From Candidatus Melainabacteria bacterium (lineage in GTDB: Bacteria; Cyanobacteriota; Vampirovibrionia; Obscuribacterales; Obscuribacteraceae): 64,000 bases of DNA. The notes under the pieces were generated by a model. That model was not told where the DNA came from. It searched no databases and saw only the letters and a list, made by a program, of their open reading frames with translations. The stretch is from positions 186,001 to 250,000 of the forward strand of contig JADJWK010000003.1 of assembly GCA_016716405.1 (NCBI GenBank). The letters run 5' to 3'. Positions 1-11,100 of this stretch are shown here, piece after piece. A program made the position numbers and the translations under genes. Each line of letters starts with the position of its first letter. The stretch's first letter is position 1.

Positions 1-2
1 CC

Positions 3-3000
3 GCTGCGGTTGCGCGCCCTGCCGAGCCTGTAGCAGGAAGGAGCTATCTGGTAGCCGGCGATCAGGCGATCGCGCCGGGATCGGGAGTCATCCTCGGTGA
101 AGGCGATGTCCGTGTCCCGGTGACGGCCGGCGCCTATGTCGATGGTGCCAGAAGTCTGCCCGGAGCCGACGGAAGCACCGCCATAATCTATCGTGACGAG
201 CTCGGAAGGAGCCGCCTTCTGGCTCCATCCGGGAGTCGGGTACTGGTCGACGGGGTTCTGATCCCCGGTGATGTGGAGGTCGATCTATCTGGAAAGAAAG
301 AGATCAAGATAGGCAATGCCCCGCCGCTCTCCCTGACCACCATGGATGGGGGCGCTTTGGGCTCCGGTCTTACTGTGCTCGACGGCATGAGGCGGGATCT
401 GCCACTTCGCAACAACCAGCAAGTCGTCTTCGGCGATGCGTCGGCGCCGGATGTTGGAAGCGTTCAGGGCAGGCTGGACGACGGCCGGGTGTTCATCTTC
501 CGCAATCAGCTCGACCACGGCGACGATATCAGAGCACCGGAGCAGCTTATAAGGGGCGCGCAGGAGATGGTGCGGGCCAATAAAGGCGTGCTTCCCGAAA
601 AGGCCGAGTTCGCAGGGCTCCTGGATCTTTCCGCGATGATGAACGGGCGTGATGCTTTGATGGGCTACCGCCATCTGCTCGATCCGCGAACCGGAACCGT
701 CTATTCTTTGAGCGTCGAAAAAGGAGCCGGAGCCGAGAGCACCATAGACATGCGGGTCGATCCCTACCATGCCGTGGTTCCTGCAGATTCGGTCTTGATT
801 CCCAGAGGAACCGCCATCACCACCAGTGCCGGGGTGGACCGTCACGGCCGTTCGGGCTTCCATCGCGACCTGGTCTCTTCCGAGCCTGTCGAGCGCAGCC
901 GGTCCGTCTCGACGGTAGAGGTCGAAGAGCCGGTCAGAAAGACCGAGCTCAAAATCCCGACAAGCACAGTCACTATCGACGGTGTCGAGAGGGCACCGGA
1001 GAAGGAGACGGCCGTGTTCCGAAAGAAGCTGGCTGCCGGTGTCGAAGCGATAAATGAGAGCCGTTTCGAGAAGGGATACGACTTACTGAAGAGTGCGGGC
1101 AATTACCCCGGTCAGGTCGATTTCGTCAGACGCGAAACTGTCCTGGCAGCGGGAGACCTTAGCGCAGGAGGTCTTGCAACCTATCTCGAGGGTCTCAAGC
1201 ATCCCTCGGTCTCTCGTTCGGGAGAGCGCTATATCGTAAGCGAGCCAGTCACCATAGTGGAGCTCCCGTCCGGTGCCCGGGTCGATATCATGCATCCGGA
1301 AAGAACCGTCGATGGTGACCGGGTGCAGGCGGCTGCGGATCTCGAGTTTGTCGAGGGACCGCAGACCCGGGCTCTGCAGAAGAGACACGCGGTTCTTATG
1401 GCGGCTTCCCTGACCGAGGCTCACCAGCAGCACTGGCAGGGCAAATTGATTTCGCCAACTTTTGCCGAGCATCTCGAGAGTAACGGCAATCAGGTGCGCA
1501 TCTATTCTCCTTTTGCCGAAGGCGATCCCCAGTATCGGCCCGCCATCGATCTTACCGGTCTTACTCCCAATGATGGATTCGAACGCGAAATGCTCGCCAT
1601 GGAAGCCCGCAATGTCATATTCGGCAACGAGACCCTTTTCCTGCTCAATGAAGCCGGTCTCTCCACCAGGGATTTGAGAGAGTCCCTTTCCTCCTCCGGT
1701 GATATCTTGCGCCAGGAAGGTCTTCTAGCCATGAGGTCTATGGAGAAGGACTCCATCAGGGCGCTTCCGTACGGGCTCCTTCCCGATGGACTGGTCAGGG
1801 GAATCGAGTCAGCCAATCGCGAGATCAAGGCAATGGTCCTGCCCCTGCGCCGGAACAGCCGATCGAGACCGGGATCCGAGATCGCATCTGATATTTCGGA
1901 GAGAGCGGCATCTCGAGCTATCGATGCCCTCAAGAGAGAAGGCATACCCCGGAGACTGGGAATTCCCCCGGAGCTTCTCACCACCGACAATATCAAGTTC
2001 GCATCGCTAAAAGACTGCGAAGGGAAATATGTCCTGGAGACAGGTGTCGTCTATGTGGGCGTCGACGCCGAGACTCCGATGAGGACGCTTCTTCATGAGC
2101 TCGGGCACCAGACCGCTCATCTCGATTTGATGGCGGCTGCCAGAGTCGATCCCGAAGGTGTTCGTCAGTCTCTTATGAGTCGGTTCATTCAGGACTCGAG
2201 AAGCCGGAATCAGATCGAAAGCCCGGAGGCGAGACTGGCTTTCGAGCGCATGCTCGGCGATCGCATTGCCGGAACGAGCCCGGCAGACCATGTCGATACT
2301 GCTCTTCTGTCCGAGTTCGGAGGCTCGAAGGAGGCTCTCGACCAGGCTCTCAGCGCTGAGAAGGCGCGTTTCGACAGGCAGCTCGCCCTCATCGATTCGT
2401 CGAAGCTCGAGGGTCCCTCGCAAAAGATCGTCGAGCAGCGGGAAGCCATCTTCAAGGCTCTCAAAGCCGGGGGCACCCTCCGGGACCATCCCCTGGTGCT
2501 CAGGCACTTCAAGAGTCTCGATGTCGATCTCAGAGCCCGGAGCGGTGACAACAATGCCTATGCCTTCTCCAGCGACGAGCTGAGAGCGAGAAAACCCGAT
2601 GCGGCCTTGAGGGCGCGCGCGATTCAACGGGCGCTCAGGGAAGATTCGCTTCCCCGGGAGACCGAGCAGCGCATGCGCCAGGATTTTAACAAGCTGGCCG
2701 ACTATCTTACCGTCGCTTCCTGGCAGCAGCAGTTCAACCAGGCTCTTCTCAAGGGTGACAGCGAAGCCGCCGGGAGGCTGGCCAGAAAGATCGTCGGGTC
2801 TATCGCCGACAATATCGAGCAGGGAAAGGATGTGATCGGCCATCTTGTCGAGACCGGCATGCTCACCGAGACCGATCTGAAAGGCACCAGTCTCGAAGGT
2901 TTCAGCACCCGAGAAGGCAGAGCCAGAGCCATCGGTCTGGAGCGCCTCAGGCAGAGCACCGGCGATGTCTTTTTGATCGGCTCCAAGCTCCTCAATGCCA

Positions 3001-5180
3001 GGGACGACCCGGGCTCCTTCGAGCATCTCTTGAAAGACGCGCCCTCAGTAGAGATGGCCGGTCGTCAGGTGACCATCCTCTCGATCATCGAGAACAAAGA
3101 GACCCATGCACTTTTACTGCGTGTCCGCGATCAGTCCGGGGCGACCAGGCTGGCCGAGATCACCGATCTCTGGCCCGGTGACTTCGAGGCTGATTTTGCC
3201 CGCAACGAGCCCCGGGGCGCCGGCGCGCCGGTGGAGGCGAGAGTCACGGTCCTGGCTGAGTTCGCCCATCTGCTCGCCGCCGAGCAGTCCGGACAGGCAA
3301 AAGGGCGTCCCGGCATCGACGATGCCTCTTCTCTATCTCGGCGGCGTCGCACTGCTTACAGTATCAGTGTCGGGGGCGAGAGTATCGATGTCCTTCCGGC
3401 AGGACAGATCAAATCCATGGGTGCTTCCTCATACAACGACCTCAAGCTCGCCTCGGGAAATTTCTCGGTGGGTGCCGACGAGCACGGTCTCTTTGTCCGC
3501 AAGGAAGTCGGATACAGCGAGCTTTCCATCGACGGTGTCGATTCGCAGGCATGGCAGAAAGAGCCGGCCGGCTACAAGCTGTATATCGAGCCCGGGCAGA
3601 AAGTGGTGCTCAATGGTCGGATGGAGTTGGGAATAGAGTCTTTCGAGATCCCCGATTTCGCCAGAGCCGGGGCCTCCGGTAGCAACGGTCCCCTTCTGGC
3701 TCCGGCTGCGGATGTCTCCGACTCTCCTGCTGCCAGGCAGAGTCTCGAGCTGAGAGGGGCGGGCTACATCCCCGGTGAGAAGCCGCTTCTACCGGGGATG
3801 CGATTCACCGAGCTGCACGAGGACAGGGATACCGGTGTCGAGGTAGAGAGAGTGCCGATTGTTGTCGACCCGGCAAATGATCCGGTATTGAAAGCGGTGC
3901 TGGACGAGGCAAGCGCTCGTTTCGGCGGTATCGAGGATCCTCGGCTCAAGATGAAACTGATTACAAGATTCGCTCACGACCTTCTCACTCCTGAGAATGC
4001 AACGCCTCCTCCCGGATGGAAGCCGGAGCACGAGGGCCAGCGTTTTTCCGCCGATGATGCCATGTATCAGATGGACAGGGAGTTCCGGGGCAAGTCCCTT
4101 TATCTGGGTGAATATATCAGGCGAGGAGTCGGCACTTGCGTGCCTCAGTCTCTTCTGGTGAAAGCCATGGGAGACAGGCTCGGCCTGCCTGTCGGCTTCC
4201 AGACCGGGATGTTCGGGGCAGAGCCTGACGGCTCTTTCGACGGTCAGCGTCACGCCTGGAACACTCTCAGTACTGAAGAGGGCAGGGAACTGCACTTCGA
4301 TCCGCGCTATCGGGAGTATGACGGCAAGCTTGCCGGTGACCTCGAGCAGTCGGGGTACAGGATCAGGCGGGATTCACAGCTGAAACAGAGAATCGACGCC
4401 CTGCCCGACGAAAGTCTCAGGACAACGCTCGAGGAGATCCGCAGGCTCTCGACTGGTAATCCGGAGCTCGAGCCGTTTCTTGCCGATATTCTCAAGCTGA
4501 AGGAAAGAGGGATCGAGTTGCCTTCCAGCCTCGAGCCTTATCTTCGCAACAGCGAGAACATCGCCCGGATTGAAGGCCGGCTTTCGGTTTTGAGACGCTC
4601 TCTGGAGAGGACTCTTGCCGGAGCCGGTCTGGAGAGCTCCGCAGCGGTGGAGCTCTCCAGACCGGCTCAACCGTCTGTTACCGGGCAGCGGCACGATGGT
4701 CTGGCTGCTTCTTCCGAGCGGCCCGGTGCTCATGAGTCCTATGTCGTAGAGTATATCCCCGGTCAGGACGGCACCGTCACCACTCGTACTGTTCGTCTGG
4801 CGGATGTGAGCAGCGAGAAGCTCTCGGAGGAGCTCGCCAGGCTCGAGCCCGCCGAGTTGAAGAAGCAGATCGAGACGGCCAGGACCGAGCTCGAGCGCCT
4901 GAAAGGGAGCGGCGACGAGCGGTCCGCTCAAAAGGCCAGGGAAAGACTCGAGGGGCTCGAGTGGCTGTCCGAGCTGAAAGGGCGATATGACAGCGCCGGC
5001 GGTGCCGGTGAGCGCGTGGCTCTTTGCGAGGCCACCAGAAATAGTGTCAGGAGCAAGACCGCGGAGCTACTGGGCAAGACCGGCCTGCTGACCGGGCTCC
5101 TCCTGCTGTTCAATGCCTTCTCGCCGGAGGTGAAGGCCGCGGAAAGGCGCGGCGAGCGAGTGCTTCCCAGCGGAAATTGA
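3..5180 (+). CDS. Giant protein with HExxH and transglutaminase-like triad, 5' end outside window
   Basis: The reading frame is open from base 3 with no stop, so the GTG at 120 is only the first internal start-like codon; the real start lies upstream of the window. Residue numbers below count from that GTG. An HELGH motif (about residue 659), set in a helix-like context, fits a zincin-type metallopeptidase. A second region has Cys1340 in G-T-C-V-P-Q, His1378 in R-H-A-W and Asp1394 in H-F-D-P, which is the order and spacing of a transglutaminase/cysteine-protease fold triad. Between and around these are long charged helical stretches and beta-rich segments. The last ~145 residues hold a coiled coil, a Leu-rich hydrophobic segment and the C-terminus E-R-V-L-P-S-G-N. 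That tail is homologous to the end of the protein at 13943-17446. I do not recognise the full-length family. Function is unknown; proteolysis or protein cross-linking at a membrane is an inference. Confidence 0.85.
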   Translation, partial: AAVARPAEPVAGRSYLVAGDQAIAPGSGVILGEGDVRVPVTAGAYVDGARSLPGADGSTAIIYRDELGRSRLLAPSGSRVLVDGVLIPGDVEVDLSGKKEIKIGNAPPLSLTTMDGGALGSGLTVLDGMRRDLPLRNNQQVVFGDASAPDVGSVQGRLDDGRVFIFRNQLDHGDDIRAPEQLIRGAQEMVRANKGVLPEKAEFAGLLDLSAMMNGRDALMGYRHLLDPRTGTVYSLSVEKGAGAESTIDMRVDPYHAVVPADSVLIPRGTAITTSAGVDRHGRSGFHRDLVSSEPVERSRSVSTVEVEEPVRKTELKIPTSTVTIDGVERAPEKETAVFRKKLAAGVEAINESRFEKGYDLLKSAGNYPGQVDFVRRETVLAAGDLSAGGLATYLEGLKHPSVSRSGERYIVSEPVTIVELPSGARVDIMHPERTVDGDRVQAAADLEFVEGPQTRALQKRHAVLMAASLTEAHQQHWQGKLISPTFAEHLESNGNQVRIYSPFAEGDPQYRPAIDLTGLTPNDGFEREMLAMEARNVIFGNETLFLLNEAGLSTRDLRESLSSSGDILRQEGLLAMRSMEKDSIRALPYGLLPDGLVRGIESANREIKAMVLPLRRNSRSRPGSEIASDISERAASRAIDALKREGIPRRLGIPPELLTTDNIKFASLKDCEGKYVLETGVVYVGVDAETPMRTLLHELGHQTAHLDLMAAARVDPEGVRQSLMSRFIQDSRSRNQIESPEARLAFERMLGDRIAGTSPADHVDTALLSEFGGSKEALDQALSAEKARFDRQLALIDSSKLEGPSQKIVEQREAIFKALKAGGTLRDHPLVLRHFKSLDVDLRARSGDNNAYAFSSDELRARKPDAALRARAIQRALREDSLPRETEQRMRQDFNKLADYLTVASWQQQFNQALLKGDSEAAGRLARKIVGSIADNIEQGKDVIGHLVETGMLTETDLKGTSLEGFSTREGRARAIGLERLRQSTGDVFLIGSKLLNARDDPGSFEHLLKDAPSVEMAGRQVTILSIIENKETHALLLRVRDQSGATRLAEITDLWPGDFEADFARNEPRGAGAPVEARVTVLAEFAHLLAAEQSGQAKGRPGIDDASSLSRRRRTAYSISVGGESIDVLPAGQIKSMGASSYNDLKLASGNFSVGADEHGLFVRKEVGYSELSIDGVDSQAWQKEPAGYKLYIEPGQKVVLNGRMELGIESFEIPDFARAGASGSNGPLLAPAADVSDSPAARQSLELRGAGYIPGEKPLLPGMRFTELHEDRDTGVEVERVPIVVDPANDPVLKAVLDEASARFGGIEDPRLKMKLITRFAHDLLTPENATPPPGWKPEHEGQRFSADDAMYQMDREFRGKSLYLGEYIRRGVGTCVPQSLLVKAMGDRLGLPVGFQTGMFGAEPDGSFDGQRHAWNTLSTEEGRELHFDPRYREYDGKLAGDLEQSGYRIRRDSQLKQRIDALPDESLRTTLEEIRRLSTGNPELEPFLADILKLKERGIELPSSLEPYLRNSENIARIEGRLSVLRRSLERTLAGAGLESSAAVELSRPAQPSVTGQRHDGLAASSERPGAHESYVVEYIPGQDGTVTTRTVRLADVSSEKLSEELARLEPAELKKQIETARTELERLKGSGDERSAQKARERLEGLEWLSELKGRYDSAGGAGERVALCEATRNSVRSKTAELLGKTGLLTGLLLLFNAFSPEVKAAERRGERVLPSGN

Positions 5181-5184
5181 CTGT

Positions 5185-8100
5185 CTATTTGTTGTCCAGA
5201 AAGGTCTGTATGACCCGCAGGCGCTGGCCGGTTCGGTCGAGCTCCATGGTCCTGAGAGTTCTGTCGTCCCGGGGGATGACCAGATACTGCCCCTTGCTCT
5301 TGCTCGACAGTCCGGGAAGGACCCTGAAATTCGGGTTGCCCTCGAAGTTTGCCGGCGCCCTGTCTCGGGCGAATGCCTGGATATACCAGAGCGGTATGGA
5401 TCCGTCTTCGGACTGGTGCTCTTTCAGATCTTCCGGCAGTAGAGCAACGATATTGCTCCGGTAACGGGCAAGAGTCTCCACTGGCGGTGCCGACAGAAAT
5501 TCCGGACGGGCGATTTCGGCGCTGAGCGCGCTTCCCGGCGGTGGTGTCCAGGATGGCGAATAGTCTTCTCTTGTGAGCAGGCGCGGTGCTATCATGGCGG
5601 CCAGCTCGCGGTTGAGTGCATTGTTCAGGCTCGTTTCGCGGCGGCGGCTCACGTCGACCCATCTGTCCGTGGAAAGGTCGCTGTGGAGACCCAGACCGGC
5701 CATCTCGAGCTGATCGATTCCATAGTCCAGACCGCGACCGCGCTGGCTGAGCCAGTTCTTGTACATGGTGGCCAGGGATCGGCTATCCAGGGATTGTCTG
5801 CGTCCGAGGTCGGGTCTTGTATCGAGCATCTCTTTGAGGAACTGTCCCACAAGCTCATCCGGTGCCGATTCGCTGAAGGTGATCCGGTTGCTCGAAGTAG
5901 TGGTTATTCTCAGCGGCTCCGATCCGGGCTTATCGCTTTCTAAATCAAAGACGACCTTGCCGTCGCGGTCGAATGAGAATCTAGCTTCCGGAACCGTGGC
6001 GGCATATCGCTGTTTTATGGACTCGAGCAGAATCGCTCCGGTCCGGCTTCGATCTGCCACAGGGTATGGACGCGTTTGAAATGAATTTGTGAATAGATCT
6101 AGAGGGTTTTCCCGGCGGAAGGGGTTGCTTTGAAGCTGAAAGAGGTCGGCCTGGCGATTGAGAACCGGTGTGTATGTGGGAGGGCTGATCCGGGCGTCCA
6201 GCTCTTCCTCGGTAAAGGGTCTGCCGTCACCGGCGGCGCTCATGGCGAGGAAGATAGCTTTGCGGTGATCCACCGGTAGGGCATAGAGACTGCGCGCAGC
6301 CACAGGATTGCGCTCCAGATATTTCCGTGCCTGATCGGCATCGTTGAATTCGGGTGGCTTTCGAGAAGGCTCTCTGCCGGATGCTTCCCAGATCTCCTTC
6401 CAGGCTTTGAGAGCCGCATCTCTGGTGGTGTCACTACCCTTGTAGATCATGTCTTTCAGGAGACCGGCAGCTTCTGTGGATGTCGTCCGGTTCCGGCTCT
6501 GCACCGCCAGGGATGCCAGGGTCTCCACGGCTTTCTCGAGATCTTTTTCTCGGCCGCTCTGGCTGAGCATCCAGCTCGATGCCAGACGGACTCTTTCGCT
6601 TCCGCTCCGGAGGGCCTGGTCGAGGACTGCCAGGCGCGGATCGTTGTCGCCGGCAATAGGGCTGTGCTTGATGCTGGCGAAAAGATCCTCCGACCATTGC
6701 CTGCCGTTGCCGGGAAGCTCGCCTGCCAGATCCGTCGCGAGCTTCCGCGCATCACCGTCAGTGGTATCGGTGAGCCTGGCGCCGGCGCGCCTGTTCAGAA
6801 GACCGACCCCGCCATAGAGGGATTCAATTTCGGTCTGGGAAATCGAGCCCGGATTGCGATCCTTGATCTGCAGAAAACTGGTACCTTCGAAGGCGGCTGC
6901 CGGTCTCCAGCGGGGCGGCGAAGCTGCCGGAGAGAGAGCGGTCCCGGTATTCGAACGGATCGGAGTTGCTGCCGGAGTGTCTTTTTTGATTTGCTCCAGG
7001 AAGTCTTTGAGCAACTGGTCGGATCTGCCGCTGACGAATGATTCCAGATTCGAGCCCCTACCGGTGCCAGAGTCTTTGAAAGCGAGCAGGCTGTCGAGGC
7101 TCCCTGCGCCTGCGATATTTTCGCCTCGTATATGACGAAATAGAATGGAATCCAGGGCGCTGGCTTTCTGCTGGTCGGTGAGAGGGACCTCGCCATATGC
7201 GCCGCCCAGGGACAGGCGAAAGCTCCTGCTCTCCTCGTATCCATACTGGTGCTTGGGATTGTGGCTGGCACAACGATTGATCGTAGAGAATCGCATCAAA
7301 TCGGCGGTGTTCTCCTCACGTCTCTCGGAGGGCTTGATCCGGAGCCTGTATTCAGCGCCTAGCTGGTAGTCCAGGGTCTCCTGGGACCAGCCTGTGAGGG
7401 TGCGAAGCAGATTGACCTTGTCGGTGGTGCTTGTGTAGTACACGAAGTCGGTCAGATGGCTTCGCGGCTCCATCAGCATGCGGTTTATGGATCGGCTGTA
7501 TTCATTGGGCACGGCAGGCGGTGGCACCTTCCCAGGAGCGCTGCTGGCATCGTATGCGGTTTGCCAGGCGTTGTGGGCGAGGAGCTGGTCGTCCAGGTTG
7601 CCGCAGTCGATGATATTCTTGAGCAGTGCCTGCGCTTCCTGGCGACCGATGGCGTTGCCGGAGCCGTTCGCTATGGCAGCCAGTTGCGCCATAGCCGTCT
7701 GCCTGTCACCGCCGATGGCGCTCTCCGACAGCCGCCAGGCAGCAGCCAGACGGACACGCTCATTGTCGTGAGAAAGCGCCTCAGTCAGAGCTTCTCTTCT
7801 GGGATCAAAGACGTCTTTTATGGGACCGCCCCTGGCGGTGTCGACGATGGCACGAACTGCGTCTTTGTAGTTGAAGGATGCCAGGCTCTCGACGGTGCGT
7901 GAGAGTTGGCGCATCTGGCCGGCAGCTAGATCCCGGTCGGCTTTTATGGCGCTTCCGGAGAGAACCAGGGCGGCGGCAAAGCGCACCCGCTCGCTGTCGC
8001 TGCCGAGTGCTTTAGCGAGTCTGGTCCGGCGAGGGTCGCTGGCGCTGGTCAGAGGAATCATCTGACCGTTGACGAAAGAGTCGGCGACTTCTTCGGCGCG

Positions 8101-11100
8101 GGTCGTGATAAGGGAGGCGGTGATCTCGCTGTCGAAACTGCGATCGCGCGGATTGAGGGCGGCCTCCACGCCGGCCGCCAGGGTCGCCGCCGGTGGTGAC
8201 TGGTCTGCTCTCCTTCCGTCCCCGTCGTTTCGGTCTAGCCAGCCGACCCCATGAAGAAGCTCGTCAGGGCTTGCCGGTCTCCGGTCACCAGTGCCCTCCA
8301 GGGCGAGAAGAGCCCGCCCGGCTTCTGCCTTGTAGACCTGGCGTTCGCCGTAAAGGGACATTTCGAGGAGCTTGCGGGAGGCTGCCCTGACCGGCTCGGA
8401 GCCCGGGTCCAGTCCGGCTCCGGCAAGGGCTCGGGCGGCAGCGAGCTCGACTCTCTGATTGGGATGGCTCAGGGCTCTCACCAGCACCGCCACCCGCGGG
8501 TCGCTTGCGGAGTCGATGGGGACGCTGGCGGCGCTCTTGAAGATGTCTCTGGCGACCTGCTCGAAGTTGCGCTCCTGGGGACCGATGAGTTGCGCGCCTA
8601 TCTTGGTGGCATCGGAATCGGCGCTGCCTGTCAGGGGCGACGGGCGGCTGCCTTGAATCCGCATTCCGAACCCGGCATCATGGCTCAGTCTCTCCGTGCC
8701 CCACCAGAGCGACTCGACAACTTGCCGGGCTCGCTCCCTGACCTGGGGAAGATAAGTCCCCGGATTGGCGGGGTCGAGCTGGGGATCGGGACCCATGGCC
8801 GCCAGGACCGAATAGCGTCCCATATAGCCGATATCGTGGATGGCATCGAGGATGCCTATCTGGAGCCTGGTAGATTCGCCGCTGCTGTCGCCCAGGCGCC
8901 TGATATTTCGTGCTTCGCGCTCGAGTGCCCGGGTGAGCACCTCCCCTGCTTTCCGGGGCGTGATCACGGAGTAGTCGCTGGCCTTCTCTCCGGAGTCTAT
9001 ATCGGCTCCATAGTTGCGATCGGTGAGGTAACCCACGGCTCTCACCAGGTGTCGCTTGGCCTCGGCCGGAAGATCAGCCGATGAGTCGAGGAGGGCTGTG
9101 ATCACGCCGGTGGATAGAAGCGCTTTGTTCTTTACCCGGTCTCCTGCCGGACCGTTGCTCTGAGAGATCTCGCAGAGCAGCCGGGCTGCTTTTATCCTGT
9201 ATTCGCGCTCTTTGTCCTGGGGGATGATCTGCTGATCGCCGTCGCTCACCATATGAACCAGGAACTTGATAGTCATGTCCTGATCCTGCCTGGACATCTG
9301 GTGGAAATTCGCCAGCTCTTTGAACTGCTTCTCCCGGTCCCGGTTGAGACGATAGCTCTCGACATGGTTTGCCCGGTATTCTTCCCTGGCATACTCCGTG
9401 TCTTTCGAGGTGAAGGTCTGATCGAGCCAGCCACCGAATCCGGACCAGAGATAGTCCTTTGCGTTGAGCCTGGCCTGCTCGGCCAGGACCCGTTGATCGA
9501 TGATTCTGAAGGGCGAGCTCTTCAGCCAGTCTCTTATCTCTTCAGGCTTCTTGTCGAGAAGCGCTCCATCGCTGATGTCTTTCACCACCTGGCAGTATTC
9601 CTGCTGGGTCTGGAAGTCCTCCGGATTCTGGTAGCTGCAGGCTCGATCCGCCACCGCGAACAGTGTCTTCACCGCAAGGGGATCGGATTCGGTCTTGAGC
9701 AGGCTCTGGAAATTGATGTCCGGGAGACCCAGCATGTTGAGCTCTTCTCGGGACCTCGTGAAGAGTGACGGATCGAGGATATTGATCGCTTGCAGGGCGC
9801 GGGCTCTGACAAAGGGGTCACGCTCGATGAACTCACCATTTCTGGTGGCAAGACGCATGGCAATGGTCTCGGTTACCTGACCCACCGGGCGCGACCCCGG
9901 TTGTCCGGCACCGATCTCCTCGCCTTCACCCAGATGGGTGAGCCCTTTGATAGCTGTTACAGCCATGGTGCCTTCTCGACCCCAGTCCCGCATCTTCGCT
10001 CGATCCGAGAGGACATGCAGGAGGGAGTCACGCATGAAAATCTCCTGCTCGTGATAGTGCTGTCTTAGTTCGGAATCGGCGGGGATACTGGTCGAGCCCG
10101 GGAAGAGCGCCGGGATGTTCTCCGCTACCATGGCCTTGAGGATGAAAGCCTGGTAATTGCTTTTCGCTGCCCGAGCCGGATCTTCATAACCCCGGTCCAT
10201 GACCTCGAGACCGAAATCACGCAGCTTCGATTGCTGTTCCGGTGTGAGGCTGCTCCAGTTATCCATTGCCTGGTGGAAGGCAAGGGCAGTGGTAGTCATG
10301 TCGGGGATCTGATCCCCGCGACGGACGTCCGACTTGATCCACTGCCTGTCCGGGAAGGACAGGGTGTCCATGAGGGCGCGGTTGATATCGGCTCGATAAG
10401 TGGTTCTCTGCGGCCCGTCCAGATTTCCGAGGGCGCGGGCTGAATCGAGCTTGTCTGTGCGACCCCGGTCGAATGCTGCCAGGTCCTGGTCGAATTTATC
10501 GACCAGCTCTTTATAGCGCTCCAGCTCCTGCCGGGTGGGATTCACCGGCACCGGCTCGTATACGGGCAGGGGCTTCGCCAGGGTGGCTTTCATCTCGGCG
10601 ACGAAGGCGTCATGGAAGGCTCCTTCCCTGCCTGGTCGCACCGTCTCGTCCCAGAGTCTCTGATAGTCTGCGATATCGCCGTCCGGACGCTCGTGGGTGA
10701 AGAGCACCGCCGCCGCCATGGCTCTTATGTCTTTGTCTCCGCCAGAACCGGCCAGGTTCGCCAGGCGATCTTTCAGATTGCTCTCGTCCAGCCCATAGCT
10801 TGCTGCCAGGAGGCGATGCCTGTCGACCTGACCGAGAGCCGGATTGTTCTCTTCGGCATGCTCCACCACGAGAAGATCGGATATCTGGCGCAGCGCTTTG
10901 AATTTCAGATCCTTTCCGGCGGCGCTGTTGTCGACTACATCCAGAAGCACTCCGGCATAGCGACCGGCAGGCAGTGAGCCGGTGCGGAACAGCGCGTCCG
11001 CGGCGGCCATCTGCGAAGCAGGGTTGGCACTGTCCAGGGCCGCATCGCTGAGGATTTTGATGACATCGTTCGTGGTGATGGTCTGCTCGAGGCTTTCCGG

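Noticed and set aside
2007..3026. 339-codon minus-strand frame
   Set aside because: Antisense to the first giant gene, in a region where the sense frame is continuous; no motif or ribosome site.
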